A stretch of DNA of 64,000 nucleotides, taken from NCBI GenBank assembly GCA_964017045.1, contig OZ024802.1, positions 9,622,435-9,686,434 of the forward strand, in the 5' to 3' direction. The notes below the pieces were generated by a model, which ran no database searches, was not told where the DNA came from, and saw nothing but the letters and a program-made list of their open reading frames with translations. A program made the translations under genes and the position numbers. Below, one piece after another: positions 34,401-44,600 of this stretch. Origin of the DNA: Omphiscola glabra (lineage: Eukaryota > Mollusca > Gastropoda > Lymnaeidae). Numbering within the stretch: the first letter of the stretch is position 1; each line of letters begins with the position of its first letter.

Positions 34401-37274
34401 TTTAATAATATAAGATTTATTTAATGTGTGTCTGTGCACTGCTGATGGCTAGTCAGAATGTTAGCACACTTTGTTAGTGCAAGAGAAGTCATGAAACTGG
34501 TGATTTTCTTACATGAAATTCAGTAAAGGCTTAACATTAATAATTCTTATATTTCTATCAAAATTGCTTCCAAATAATCTTCCCCTGTAGATTCTGTTTG
34601 TCGCAAATAACTAGGGCGGTATGCTTGTGATCATGTTGCAGGTATGGAACAAGGACGAGGTTCAAGTTTCATTTGCAGTCAAGACAAATGATATTGATAG
34701 AGTAGAATACGATACTTAGAGAATTAGGGGAAAGTACAGTGAGTAACAATAATAACATCGCTGCTTGAATGGATTTTCAAAATCTGTAATATCTACTTTG
34801 CATCACAAATCATGTTGAAATAGCAAGTTCAACAGCACCGACAATGCATAAGAAATTACCACTGCTCCAGCATTAAACAAAAACTCGTCCATCTCCCCCC
34901 AGACCGCAAAGAGGCCATGACAAGCAGTTACGACTTATAAAAACAAGAACTCAGTACAGGAGCTCCTTATTCCTGCCAAAGACAATAAGGGACTGGAACA
35001 AGCTTCCAAAAGCAACAGTTGAGGCGACTACACTTGACATATTTGCGTCTATTGCCTCCTGTCTTCCAACCCCCCGTTAATAATACCATTGCTGAGTAGC
35101 CCTTGCAACCAGTGAAGTATCCCCTTCAAAACCATGCACAGTAACATCGCCAACCCCTCTGAAACATAGGAGCCAGAATTATCAATTCATTGATCGTGGG
35201 CCCTCAAAATATAGAAGAAATATAGAAGAAGACCACCTGCTCCTCAACAAAAAAATGATTCAACTAATGCAAGTAGCTGCCAGGAGACAGAGAGAGCTTA
35301 TGGCAATTATTGCTCACACTGAAACTGATTCTAATGATGATGTTGACTTGTCTGGTATATCAGTTCTGCAAGGTGAAAATGATAAATCAGCTACTGTGCC
35401 CGTTGTTACGATAGACCAACACCTGGCTACTCCCTAGGAAGATGATAGCAGCTAGAAACTATACTAAAATTATCAGCTATACTGACAATAATCATATTTA
35501 TACTTACACAAACAATGATATTTAGTCTTTAACAACCTTTTCATTGTAAAATTTAAGTGTAAAAACTTTTTAACTTGTTGATTAACAAGCTAAAGATGCA
35601 ACAACTTTGACATCATTCACATGTTGATTCAGAAGGGCGTCACCATCCCCACGCCTCACAATTATTTATGTCTATGCACGAAGTGTTACAATCATAAAAA
35701 CTTTGACAGGGTGGTCCACTCCAAGTCCAGACTGAATGCTATTGACTCCTGGGTGTATATTGTTTGTGCTTGCGAGGGGATGAAGGACTTTGAATGGGTG
35801 TGCTTGTGTGTAGTTTTTGTGGTGTTGCGTTTTGTGTTTAGGTGTGGTAAGGTATAGATTGTTTCATTTCTCTTTTGGTATGGTTGACTTTGTACTGCGC
35901 TTCTAGCCTTTGGGGATTAAGCGTGATTTTCAAATAAAATTTATTATTATTTATTATTATTAATTTAAAAATTTCCATACAGTTTTGTATTATTAAAATA
36001 GATCAGCACAAAGTAAAATGTATTTATATATTTATTAATTATATTATAATTCATTTTTTTTTGGGGGGTTGGGTGTATAAAAATTTTGACATAATTACTT
36101 GGGGGGGGGGGGGTGTCATTGAAAGTTGTTGACAAGGGGGGGGGGGGGTTAAAAACTGCTTAAAAATTGTTGACATAGTAATTAATGGATGCCCCCTTAT
36201 ACTACCACCTCAAGTTGAATAATGCCTAGGTCAATGTCACTAGGTCACCTATTTACAATCATGGGGCCACTAAAGGGGAGAGGCCCCCTTAGCCCCCTAG
36301 AAGCACGATGCCCTAGGCCTAGGCAACTGCCCGTGCCTTAAACTTAAGAGTAGTAAGAGGGCACTTGATTGATTGATTGCAACATTGCAACCACGCTCTG
36401 AATTGACAACAACAAAAACTGTTAGTGTCACACTCACAGTATGATCACAGATCAGTATCAGTACTTATTTTTCTTGTCTTAGTTAGTCATTCTTAGTACA
36501 CCTATACCTTGCTATACAGCCGCTCTTTATACGGCATTTCGCTATTACGGCCTTTTTAAATTATGGCCCTTTTTCGGTTTACGGCCCACGATGTTTCATT
36601 ATAAGGCCCATGATGTTTCATTATACAACCAACAGCTAACTGCAAAGAACCTATCAAATGCACTTTCATATTTTGAGCAGGGAATGAACATCCTTCTTCA
36701 AAATGATCCCGACGAAGAACGCAGCGCTAAAGTCTAGAGGAGTGAATTCAGCAATTGCCCGTTACAAAACTCTTTTAAAAGAAACAGAAAGCAAGGCGAA
36801 GCAGACAACTTTGCACCAATATTTTCATCTCGTTCAATCCACAACAGCGGAAAGTGAGGATGGCAGATGATTTTTCGTGTTAATGTTCATCAGATTATAA
36901 AGTTTCCAAACATTTTATTTTAGGTATAAATATGCATATGATTTCTTTTGTTTTTTAATTTATGTTTATTTTTTTAAATTTCTGTTTACTAAAGTTTACT
37001 ATTACAATGTTTTGTATTTTTATTTTTATAGGAAATGAAAAGAATAAAGTGATTTATGAACTAACGACTATACTATACTATACGGCACGGCTTTTCGCTT
37101 TACGGCCAACTTTTCCGGAACGTATCTAGGCCGTAAAGCGAGGAATGGGTGTATTCAGATTTTTTAGTAGTACTATTTTCCAAAATTTAATCCCTCTCAC
37201 CCCACCCCCTTTCCAGACGCACAAACTTTAAAAATGATTATTAGGGTTACCTCGTGTAAATTGTTAAAATCCAT
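28496..37274 (-). CDS. APIP: Methylthioribulose-1-phosphate dehydratase
   Basis: Cytosolic enzyme of the methionine salvage pathway: dehydrates 5-methylthioribulose-1-phosphate; in mammals also linked to apoptosome and pyroptosis control. Eight coding exons on the minus strand: 37274-37251, 32751-32657, 32324-32276, 31882-31765, 31335-31213, 29799-29726, 29179-29073, 28613-28496 (TGA). They total exactly 708 nt, 235 residues (human 242), with phases fitting at every junction. Key residues are present at a constant offset of 13 from human: Cys84 (SQCTP), zinc ligands His102 and His104 (HTHSKAA), catalytic Glu126 (THQEM) and His182 ([16 protein letters not shown]). Also seen: [13 protein letters not shown] and [14 protein letters not shown]. 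The intron after 32657 uses a GC donor (GG|gcaagt). The first exon (MDFNNLHE) is inferred, see its own entry. Confidence 0.95.
29862..30105. repeat. 48-bp tandem repeat, five copies
   Basis: Copies of AAACAATATATTTGTGCACT plus ATGCATATCATCGCCTGGAAACAGGGTT in the APIP intron between 29799 and 31213. Period divisible by three, so open frames on both strands are artefacts. Confidence 0.92.
30222..30556. mobile_element. hAT-type MITE with 8-bp target duplication
   Basis: 335 bp with ends CAGGCGTGGGCAAACT and AGTTTGCCCACACCTG and perfect flanking duplications CAATACAA at 30214-30221 and 30557-30564. Subterminal GAGGGCCACATTGATTAC and GAGGGCCGCATAATATC recall the widespread GGCCGCA-type hAT MITEs. 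Lies in an APIP intron. Confidence 0.93.
30700..31025. repeat. Degenerate GACGTC-rich repeat with C-run
   Basis: Contains repeated ACCRAKGACGTCAY (30724, 30767, 30821) and a run of about 18 C at 30936-30953, ending AGCGGTAATGAAAGGGTTAA, roughly the complement of the start (TTAACCTTTTCGCTACCGAT). The matching ends suggest an old transposon of about 310 bp (30711-31023). Confidence 0.55.
32515..32640. repeat. 25-bp tandem repeat
   Basis: About five copies of TATTTACTCTTCTGTATTAA plus GTGTC in the APIP intron next to the GC donor at 32656. Confidence 0.8.
33231..33406. mobile_element. MITE with GTATTTTACAGAC inverted ends
   Basis: Left end TACAGTATTTTACAGACTAG AAGACGC and right end GTCTTATTGTCTGTAAAATA CGGTA are inverted repeats. 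Internally both halves carry ATAAGACSCACC...AATTTT...GGCAATTTTT-like text. This is the familiar ACCGTATTTTACGGACTATAAGAC-type DNA transposon remnant found in many animals. About 175 bp, in the large APIP intron. Confidence 0.75.
34860..35240 (+). pseudogene. LINE 3' end fragment (family with ATAGAAGAA tail)
   Basis: Plus strand reads [39 protein letters not shown] with one frame break; this is the standard C-terminus of reverse transcriptase ORFs (R-D-W-N-x-L-P). It is followed by a short 3' region TTGATCGTGGGCCCT and a tail of ATATAGAAGAA repeats. A second copy is at 60186-60440. Confidence 0.75.
35255..35965 (+). repeat. Unassigned repeat ending in a TTATTA tail
   Basis: Holds a 60-codon open frame (35255-35437) I do not recognise. 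Further on, a segment ends GCGCTTCTAGCCTTTGGGGA TTAAGCGTG then AATAAAATTTATTATTATT. The short hairpin-like GCGCTT...AAGCGTG and the A/T-rich tail resemble a LINE or SINE 3' end. Confidence 0.45.
36497..37153 (+). pseudogene. pogo/Tigger-type transposon relic
   Basis: Inverted ends TACACCTATACCTTGCTATAC and GTAAAGCGAGGAATGGGTGTA with TA at both sides, as for the Tc1/mariner-pogo group. The middle (about 36657-36870) encodes the end of a transposase in two frames: [20 protein letters not shown] then [29 protein letters not shown], resembling Tigger C-termini (KQTTLxxFF). A frame break near 36735 and loss of the DDE region make it defective. Located in APIP intron 1. Confidence 0.8.
37251..37274 (-). 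CDS. APIP: APIP putative first coding exon (8 codons)
   Basis: Minus strand ATG at 37274 gives MDFNNLHE, then GAG|gtaacc donor in phase 0. The next known exon starts in phase 0 with [11 protein letters not shown], equivalent to the human EHPRYLIPELC after the N-terminal segment. A short 5' coding exon in the right phase, 4.5 kb upstream, is what is needed. No other candidate was noticed, but eight codons are weak evidence by themselves. Confidence 0.6.
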
Positions 37275-37472
37275 ATCGGTATTGGGTATTTCTGGTGTCT
37301 TATAACTTATAATACTTATATAATAATTAAATAATTAAATTCGATTACTAAATTTAATGATCAATTACGTTTCTCTAATATTCTCAATTCACTTTTTTGG
37401 AGTTACTAAACATCTAAAAATAAAAATTGACGTTGCGCTGGGTCACTGAAACGAAATCAATAAATAAAAAGG

Positions 37473-37908
37473 CTGTGACTATTCGTACCCGGGTACCAGG
37501 AGTGAGAGGTTGAGATTAAAAAAATATTTAACATATTATTGTTGGGTTTGTAAGACAAAATTTTGTATCAAATGAAAAATAATTGAATGGACTATACGTT
37601 TGTAAACTTAGATCTACTTATTCAATTTAACTAAAATAAACTACCACAAATGAGTATCCGAATACAGTATTGAGTCTAATGGGACCCGGGTGCGAATGGC
37701 GGCGCTGCGTGTCCAGGTCCATTTTGACTAATGCTATTCGGATGTCATTTGTGATAGTTTATTTTAGTTAAACTGAAAAATTAAGTTTACAAACATATAG
37801 TCCATGCAATTAATATCTTTCATTTGATACCTCATTTTTAATAATATTTTAAATAGTTTTTTAATCCCAACCTCTCACTTCTGGTACCCGGGTACGAATA
37901 GACACTTT
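37473..37908. mobile_element. Palindromic GGTACCCGGG MITE, copy 2 (full length)
   Basis: About 435 bp. Begins GTGACTATTCGTACCCGGGT ACC, then GAGAGGTTGAGATTAAAA; ends in the inverted form TTTTTAATCCCAACCTCTC ... GGTACCCGGGTACGAATAG. The arms are complementary over almost their whole length, including CTACCACAAATGAGTATCCG against CGGATGTCATTTGTGATAG, with a GC-rich centre ACCCGGGTGCGAATGGCGGC. Confidence 0.92.
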
Positions 37909-37969
37909 GCAATATAAAATCAGAAACAGCAACATGGTTTTCACAATGGACAAGTCATCAAAAATTTGA

Positions 37970-38065
37970 TTGTAGGAAAAAAAGTCACAGGAAAAAAAGT
38001 CACAGAAAAAAAGTCACAGGAAAAAAAGTCACAGGAAAAAAAGTCACAGAAAAAAGTCACAAAAT
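37970..38065. repeat. 15-bp tandem repeat
   Basis: Six copies of GGAAAAAAAGTCACA with length variation in the A-run, in the APIP-PDHX intergenic region. GTGACTTTTTTTCC recurs inverted near 38667 and 38713, flanking the next array. Confidence 0.85.
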
Positions 38066-38159
38066 ATGTATCATATAAACTCCTAATTTTCAGTGTTTAT
38101 TATATAAATCATATATAACAGTGAATGTTTTTGGGTTTGTGGATTTGTGGGTGGCTCTG

Positions 38160-38640
38160 TTCCACCAAGGCTTTTACATGGGTTCGGGATCCCAATGGGG
38201 TTGGGATCCCAATGGCGTCGAGATCCCAAATGGGGTTGTGATCCCAAATGAGATCCTTTTCTGGAAAGGGATAACAATAGGAAATGGGACCCAATTGGGG
38301 TTGTGATCCCAATGGCATCAAAATCTCAATGGGTTCAGGATCCCAATGGGATCCTTTAGGGAAAGGGATCCCAATCAGGATCGGTATCCCAATGGGATCG
38401 GGATCCTAATGGGATACCAATCGGGATCGGTATCACAATGTTGTTGGGATTCTAATGGGATCGGGATCCAAATTGGATCCCAAATTCCGATTTGGAAACG
38501 GGATCCCGATTGGGTTCTCAATCTGGATCTGTAACCCAATGGGGTCGGGATCCGATTGGGGTCGGGATTAAAATGGGATACCATTTGGGGTGGGGAGCCC
38601 GATGGGATATGGGATCCCATTAGGAAACGGGATCCCATCA
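38160..38640. repeat. GGGATCCCAATGGG minisatellite
   Basis: Roughly 25 degenerate copies of a 16-22-bp unit around GGGATCCCAATGGGGTTG. The unit core GGGATCCC is self-complementary, so the array can fold extensively. Open frames on both strands are artefacts. Confidence 0.88.
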
Positions 38641-38746
38641 CTCTTTTCAGAATTTATTTATGAATCAGCTTCTGTGACTTTTTTTCCTAGCAAAATATAT
38701 GACTATTTTACCGTGACTTTTTTTCCGCTCACCCAAAAATTTATTA

Positions 38747-39145
38747 GGGGCTGTCCATTAATTATGTCAACAAAATAGGGGGGGAGGGGGTCTGAAAATT
38801 TTTGACAATTGTTGACAAGGGGGAGGGGGGGAGGTCAAGAAAAGTTGACGTCAACAATGTTACTTTTTTTAATAAATTTAATTTCATAAGTTAAAAGTTT
38901 ATTAAACTTTTTTTTCCTCAACATTTTACTTTTATTCACTTTCTTGTTGTAGTTGTAAACTAGTCTATTTAAAATATTGTTCTTTTTTTTTCATTTTATT
39001 TTATTTGGGGGGGGGGGGTAATCAAATGTTGACGTAATTTTATAGGGGGGGGATCTCTGGAAGTTTGACAAGTTGTTGACAAGGGGGAGGGGGGAGGTAA
39101 AAATTGCCAAAAATTTGTTGACATAATTGTGGTAGTGTAGGCCCC
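38747..39145. mobile_element. G-rich MITE related to the element at 34194
   Basis: About 400 bp. Left end GGGGCTGTCCATTAATTATG TCAAC, right end GTTGACATAATTGTGG...GGCCCCG in inverted orientation. Internal GTTGACAA-plus-G-run motifs near both ends match those of 34194-36205. Confidence 0.7.
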
Positions 39146-39769
39146 GTTTTTTTTATATCGCGCCCCACACCAACACTGTAGTGTAATTTGACCTCGCCCA
39201 ACACAGGATCGGAATGTTGACCTGAACTCTGGTCAAGTTCACCCCATTCAGACTGACCGACCGGCTCTTCCCCATCACGTAGAATTAGAATAATTAAATA
39301 GTGGGAACTACTAGGTGTGCTTTAGTACTAAGTTAAATAATTTGTATCTCGGGAACCATAGTGAATTAAATTATAAATTATATCTAGTTGGGAAGGGGAG
39401 TTTATTTACTTATTCGGTGTTAGTAATGGAATATTTCTGTTCATGACTTATAGTAGGTAGTGTTATAATCAGTTGCTAGCATGACTTATATTAGGCAGTG
39501 TTTTAATCAGTTGTTAGCTCCGTCAATTTGACGTGCAACCAAAATCCATGAATTATGAAATGGAATTAGATACCAGTGCCTGTGAGCATAACACGCAACC
39601 GTTATATCGAGATAGTCACACATACTGCAATGTGCTTTAAAGCTATTGATACAACAGTATACGACCATCGAATATACGTATAACAGGTGAAGTAGACTAC
39701 CTCCCCTGCCCTGTGCTATATTCTCAAATAGAAATAGTGCATTGTTCCCTCTCTTTGTAAGACATCTGT

Positions 39770-41375
39770 AATCAAGCCATTACTTTTAAGAAGTCTGGTC
39801 TTGATCAAATAATTTGTTGTTAAAATATAGACTGTATTTAATTTATCATTTTTATCTAAAGTCATTGAAAAACTAGTTCTAAATCAGCTTTGTGCTTACT
39901 TTAATGGCTACTCTCTTCTCAGTCATAATCATTCGCCTTATAGACATTTATACAGCACAGAGTCAGCTCTCTTGAGAGTCAGCAGTGACCTCTTGCTTGC
40001 ATTTGACAGCAATGATGTCTCCATCCTGATCCTCTTAGATCTCAGTGCGGCCTTTGATACCGGTGACCATCAAACCCTTTTCAAAACCCCTGAAAATTAT
40101 TTTGGCATTTCTGGTTCAGTTTTGGTTTGGTTTAGGTCCTACCTCTCTGATAGAACGCAGGCGGTCGCTGTTGATGACTGTCTCTCCGGTAGTGCTGACT
40201 TCGTGTACGGAGTGCCACATAGGTCCCGTCCCATTCACAATGTATATCAGGCCACTTCTCCTCCTGCTTGGGAGGCATACTGTTGAGAGCCAGTTATTCG
40301 CAGATGATATGCTGCTATATAAGCATACCCATCCCTCTCTTGTCAATCCCGCTATGCACACCTTGCATGAGTGCATTGGTGATGTCAAGTAATGAATGAC
40401 TCAGCAAGTTGAAGTTGAACGATGACAAAATGGAAGCACTCCTCATTCACAATCATGAATCATCTAACTCAGCTCACCCCATCTCGTTTCAAGTAGGTAG
40501 CTCCGATATAGAGTTCACATCCTCTGCCAGGAATCTTAGTTACATTCTTTCTGACACTATGTCTCTCAATAATCATATATCTGACATCTGTCGCTCTGTG
40601 TACACCGCTATCCGTCAGATCAGCTCCATCCACCAATACCTCACAGTCAGCGCATTAAAAACACTAGTAAGTGCTTCTGTTCTCTCTCACTCGTCTTGAC
40701 TATTGTAACTCTCTTCTGTCAGGTTCACCAGTTCATTGAAAAACTGCAGAAAGTTAAAAACTCAGCTGCTAATTTAGTACTAACGGCAAAAAAAAAAACG
40801 TGATCACGCCACTCCACTACTTTACTCACTCAATTGGCTCCCTTTACAGGCACGCATTGATTACAAGCTGTCTGTTCTCTGTCACAACTTTTTCTCTGGT
40901 TCCTGCCCTTCCTATCTTACTGAACTTCTTTCTGTCTATTCACCCATTCGAAAGCAAATTTTCTCCGCAGACACACATATTCTTTCAGTTTCCAGAACAC
41001 ACACAAAACATTTGATGAACGATCTTCCTCTTTCCGTTCCCCCAAAGAATGGAATTCTCTGCCATTATAAATTATACATCCGCAATATTGCCAATATATG
41101 GCCTACCGACCATCCTAGCCTTCGAAACGGCCCTCAAGACCCATTTCTTCAAGCTCTACCATTCCGACTCATTCTCACCCCCTCTAACTGATGCTGTCCA
41201 TGGCTAGACTGGGTTAGATAGTAATTGGGGGGATGAGGTTAAGCTTTTCACCAATTGTTTTTAAATGTATACGTTTCTGTAATTTCTAATTTTTATGTAA
41301 AGCGCAGTGAGCCTAGCCTTAGGCTGGGGTACTGCGCGATCTAAAACCACCTAGTAATCATAATAATAAAATAAC
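39770..41375 (+). pseudogene. CR1/L2-like LINE, reverse transcriptase part and 3' end
   Basis: Plus-strand reverse transcriptase broken by frameshifts and stops. Readable blocks are IEKLVLNQL, SSDLLLAFDSNDVSILILLD then LSAAFDT (RT motif A), GVPH-SRP (decayed G-V-P-Q-G-S), FADDM (catalytic motif C, position about 40298), LNDDKMEALLIHN, and TLVSASVLSHS. It then continues to WNSLP-type residues and a 3' hairpin at 41302-41337 followed by CATAATAATAAAATAA. 5'-truncated. A second, antisense copy starts at 63195. Contributes most of the extra DNA between APIP and PDHX. Confidence 0.85.
41302..41337 (+). other. LINE 3'-terminal hairpin
   Basis: GCGCAGTGAGCCTAGCC, then TTA, then GGCTGGGGTACTGCGC. 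It folds into a stem with a small internal loop at the 3' end of the LINE, the position at which such elements present a recognition hairpin to their reverse transcriptase. The equivalent in the antisense copy (63208-63244) keeps the pairing with compensating changes. Confidence 0.7.
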
Positions 41376-41671
41376 ATTATTATTTAAAAATATAACATAT
41401 TTATTTTTATCTTATTCAAAAATTGGCAAAAATGGCTTCATATTTAGAAAAATGACACGTGTCATACGTAACTTAATCTTAAAAGAAAGACAAATTGAAG
41501 AGTTGTTTTTGGTTTGTGTTTGTTTAAAAAGTAAAAAATATTTTGGGAGAAAAACATCTATGCATCTAGCAAGTAAAACATAGTTATCTCCCATTTGAGT
41601 TTGACTCCACAATTTGTCCTTTGAGAAATCCTGGCTAAAAAAGAGTTCAACAGTAATAGTAAGGGGAAAAA

Positions 41672-44600
41672 ATGGCAACTACTGTTACTAACAGTGTTAG
41701 GAAATTCTGCAATCGTTTTTCGGTTTGCAAGGTTTCATTTTCTCGTTTAACTAATTTTCGAACTGACGGCATAACATTGCGATGCAATTTAAAAAACAGA
41801 CAATTTCAGTCGAGTGCAGCTATTTTAGGTATGTAAAAAATGTATGCAAGTCAAAATCTGTTATTTTGTCTCTAAGACTAAGAGTAAGAGACTCTCTTTA
41901 TTTAAGTTTAATTGTATTATGATGTGTCCAGGGAAAAAAATGATCGACATACAAGGCAGGGGATATGGAGAAAGGGGATTAAAACTGCAGAAGAAACTTA
42001 AAAAGTGAATAAGTAGGTACTTTGACAGAAATTTTCAATATTGTCCTATTGCCATAAATGATACATCATTTTAAAGGGCTAGCTATAAGCTTTGCAAATA
42101 TACCAATTTCATCTTTCTAGCTTTTATAGAAATGAAGTTATGATTTTTTTGGTGAATTTTTTAACCCCCTTCTTTATCTTTGTATTTAATTGTAAAAACT
42201 TGTGACCGACTTTCCAAATTTCTGCCTTATTTTGCCAACAACTTTTTTATTTGAAAAGATAATGCAACCAAATTTTCAGGAAACATTCTCAATGCAATAT
42301 ACAACTCAATGAACAACAAAACTTTTACATAACATCAAGAATTTGCATTTTGGATAATTTTATTTGTGGGTATGTTACAAAAAAAGTGAATGGAAAAATT
42401 GGAACAATCATTATTTCTGAAGAAAAAAAGCAGAAAATAATATGTTTATTTAATTTAAACTAATTTTACTAAGCTTAAGCTATTGTTAAATTTTAAATCA
42501 ATTGTCATATTTATAAAAAGGTAAGTATTCTTTTTTTATATCTAAAATTGATGGATATAATTATAAATAAAAATTACTCAAAAAAATTAAAATCATCCAT
42601 AAGTTTAGGGAGAACAATACATGCCGGCGCATGGTTCTGCGCATGTCTCAAAATGAGGCATAAGCCTTTGACCTACTTTTTGAAGAATGCTTTTGTTGAC
42701 ATCGGTTAATAAATTCGAGCATCAAAATTTGCATAAAAAAGCTGTGTTTTACGTCACCATTATTGCGCTGATTGGTTTCTGCACACGACACTATAAGTTT
42801 AATTACAGTTTTATACTGCTACACTACGCTGTTGACAAAAAGCGACCGGTAGGTGAATAAAAGCTTAAATACTTTTTTTGTAGAAACGATACCACTAAAA
42901 GAACATACTGTACCATATTCGAATATATTAATTGATTTTTATAGCTTATTATAATTAACGAGGCTGCGCTCAAGTAACCGCTAAAAATCCCCTAAATTGG
43001 TGACCAAAACTCCAAATTCTCTTTTTGCACATTTTCCCGCCTCGGGATGGCGGTGCAGTTATCGATAGTGACGGACACTATATAATGAATATTTCGGAAA
43101 TACCTGTATTTGTTATTATTATTATTCAATACTTTAAACAGTTAATTGTATCAAATCAAAGCAAAATTTGAAGTATCTATTCAAATGTAAATCTAAAATT
43201 TCATAAGCATTTAATTTACTGTCATTTGTGAATTAAAATTAATTTCATAAAATTAGTTCTTCAGACTTCAATTCACTATGGACACTAACTAAGACTAAGG
43301 TAATACTAATGCTACTAATATTAATAAATACTTAATATTAGTATTAGTAATAGTAATACTACTAAGAATTAGACTAAGTAATAGTAATTATACTAGTAAT
43401 AGTACTAGTATTAATTAGTTAATAATAAAAATACTTTTTTTTGTAGGTTTGTCATTTATTCTACTACGTTCAATATTATTATATTCATTTATTGTTTATT
43501 ATTTTAATTTTATTACTAGGATTGTTAATGTTATTGAATTTGTAAATAAATTAACAAAATAAACAATCATATAAATTGTTATAAATATAGTATAAGTATA
43601 GGCTAATTGAAATGTAATATAAATTATTATAAAATTGAAATATATTATAAATTATAATTATACTATAAACTATATATAGACAGAGTTATAGTTAAAAAGA
43701 CTAGGACTAGTTAATAATTAATAAATAAAAATGGTCTTCAAATTTGTTAATTTTATTTTGTTTTTTTCTTTTCAGTTTGACTTTGTAATTTCTAGAAATT
43801 TCAGTGACAATGAGGATTATAACCTGTATCTGGCAAACTTTGCCCAGGATGCAGCCGCATTTGTGAAAAGAATGGCTGTGCTATCTATCTGTATAGTAGC
43901 ATACCGTACAAGACAGAGGGCATGAAAGTGGCCGTTTCTGCTCTTGATGAGGCCTTCCAACAAGAGGATAGCAACTATGTTTCTTACAAGGTTGCAATAC
44001 ATATATATGAAATTATATGCAGACCTGTTTACCCTCAAACTCTTAAAATCGCATAACACCATCACAAAATCGTTCAATACATTATCTTAATTAATAGTAA
44101 AAAATAAACATACAGTATACCGGGTATAAATGTATACATCTCAAAATCATTCATTGTACGCCAAAATTGTAAGAGTAAACATGTCTGTAGTATATGTGTC
44201 AAGATTATATAAAAAAGCTTTCTATTTTTTAGAAATGAATTGAAACTAATTGGAATAGAAGCCAAATCTTTTGTTGCAGCCAGTTGTAGTGCCTGTTAAC
44301 AAGAACCTGTTGCCTTCCAACAGTATTGATGCTACAACTATTGTAACACACAATGATTGTTTCCTTCCACAGGTAAATGAGCACCAGGCAACTCCAGGGA
44401 CTCAAGATGTAATCAATGTTATAATTAACACAGCATTGATTTAATATTTCTTGGGTATCATTACTTTAAGTTTATGAACCTCTAACTTTTTCATTTGGAA
44501 TAAAAGAATACCGGTACATTTAAAAAAAAAATATTTGTACCCCGTTTTTTTCTTTTTAAGTCATAATATTTTAAATTCTTCATTTCATACTGGCAAATGT

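Larger units (their letters stand above)
34194..36205. mobile_element. Element with short inverted ends and G-runs
   Basis: Ends GTCATCCATTAATTATGTCAA (34198) and TTGACATAGTAATTAATGGATG (36205) are inverted. Just inside both ends are GTTGACAA followed by long G-runs, in the same orientation. A shorter relative is at 38747-39145. The interior carries inserted LINE fragments (34860-35240 and about 35600-35965), so only the outer parts are likely the original element. It occupies much of APIP intron 1. Confidence 0.7.
37275..41671. promoter_or_regulatory. Divergent APIP-PDHX intergenic region
   Basis: 4.4 kb between the two start codons. About 3.1 kb is repeats: a palindromic MITE (37473-37908), minisatellites (37970-38640), a G-rich MITE (38747-39145) and a LINE (39770-41375). 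The remaining pieces next to each gene, about 200 bp by APIP and 300 bp by PDHX, are likely to hold the promoters. No TATA box stood out. Confidence 0.55.

Noticed and set aside
40116..40388. 90-codon minus-strand frame over the LINE
   Set aside because: Antisense shadow of the reverse transcriptase region on the plus strand, which carries the FADD motif.
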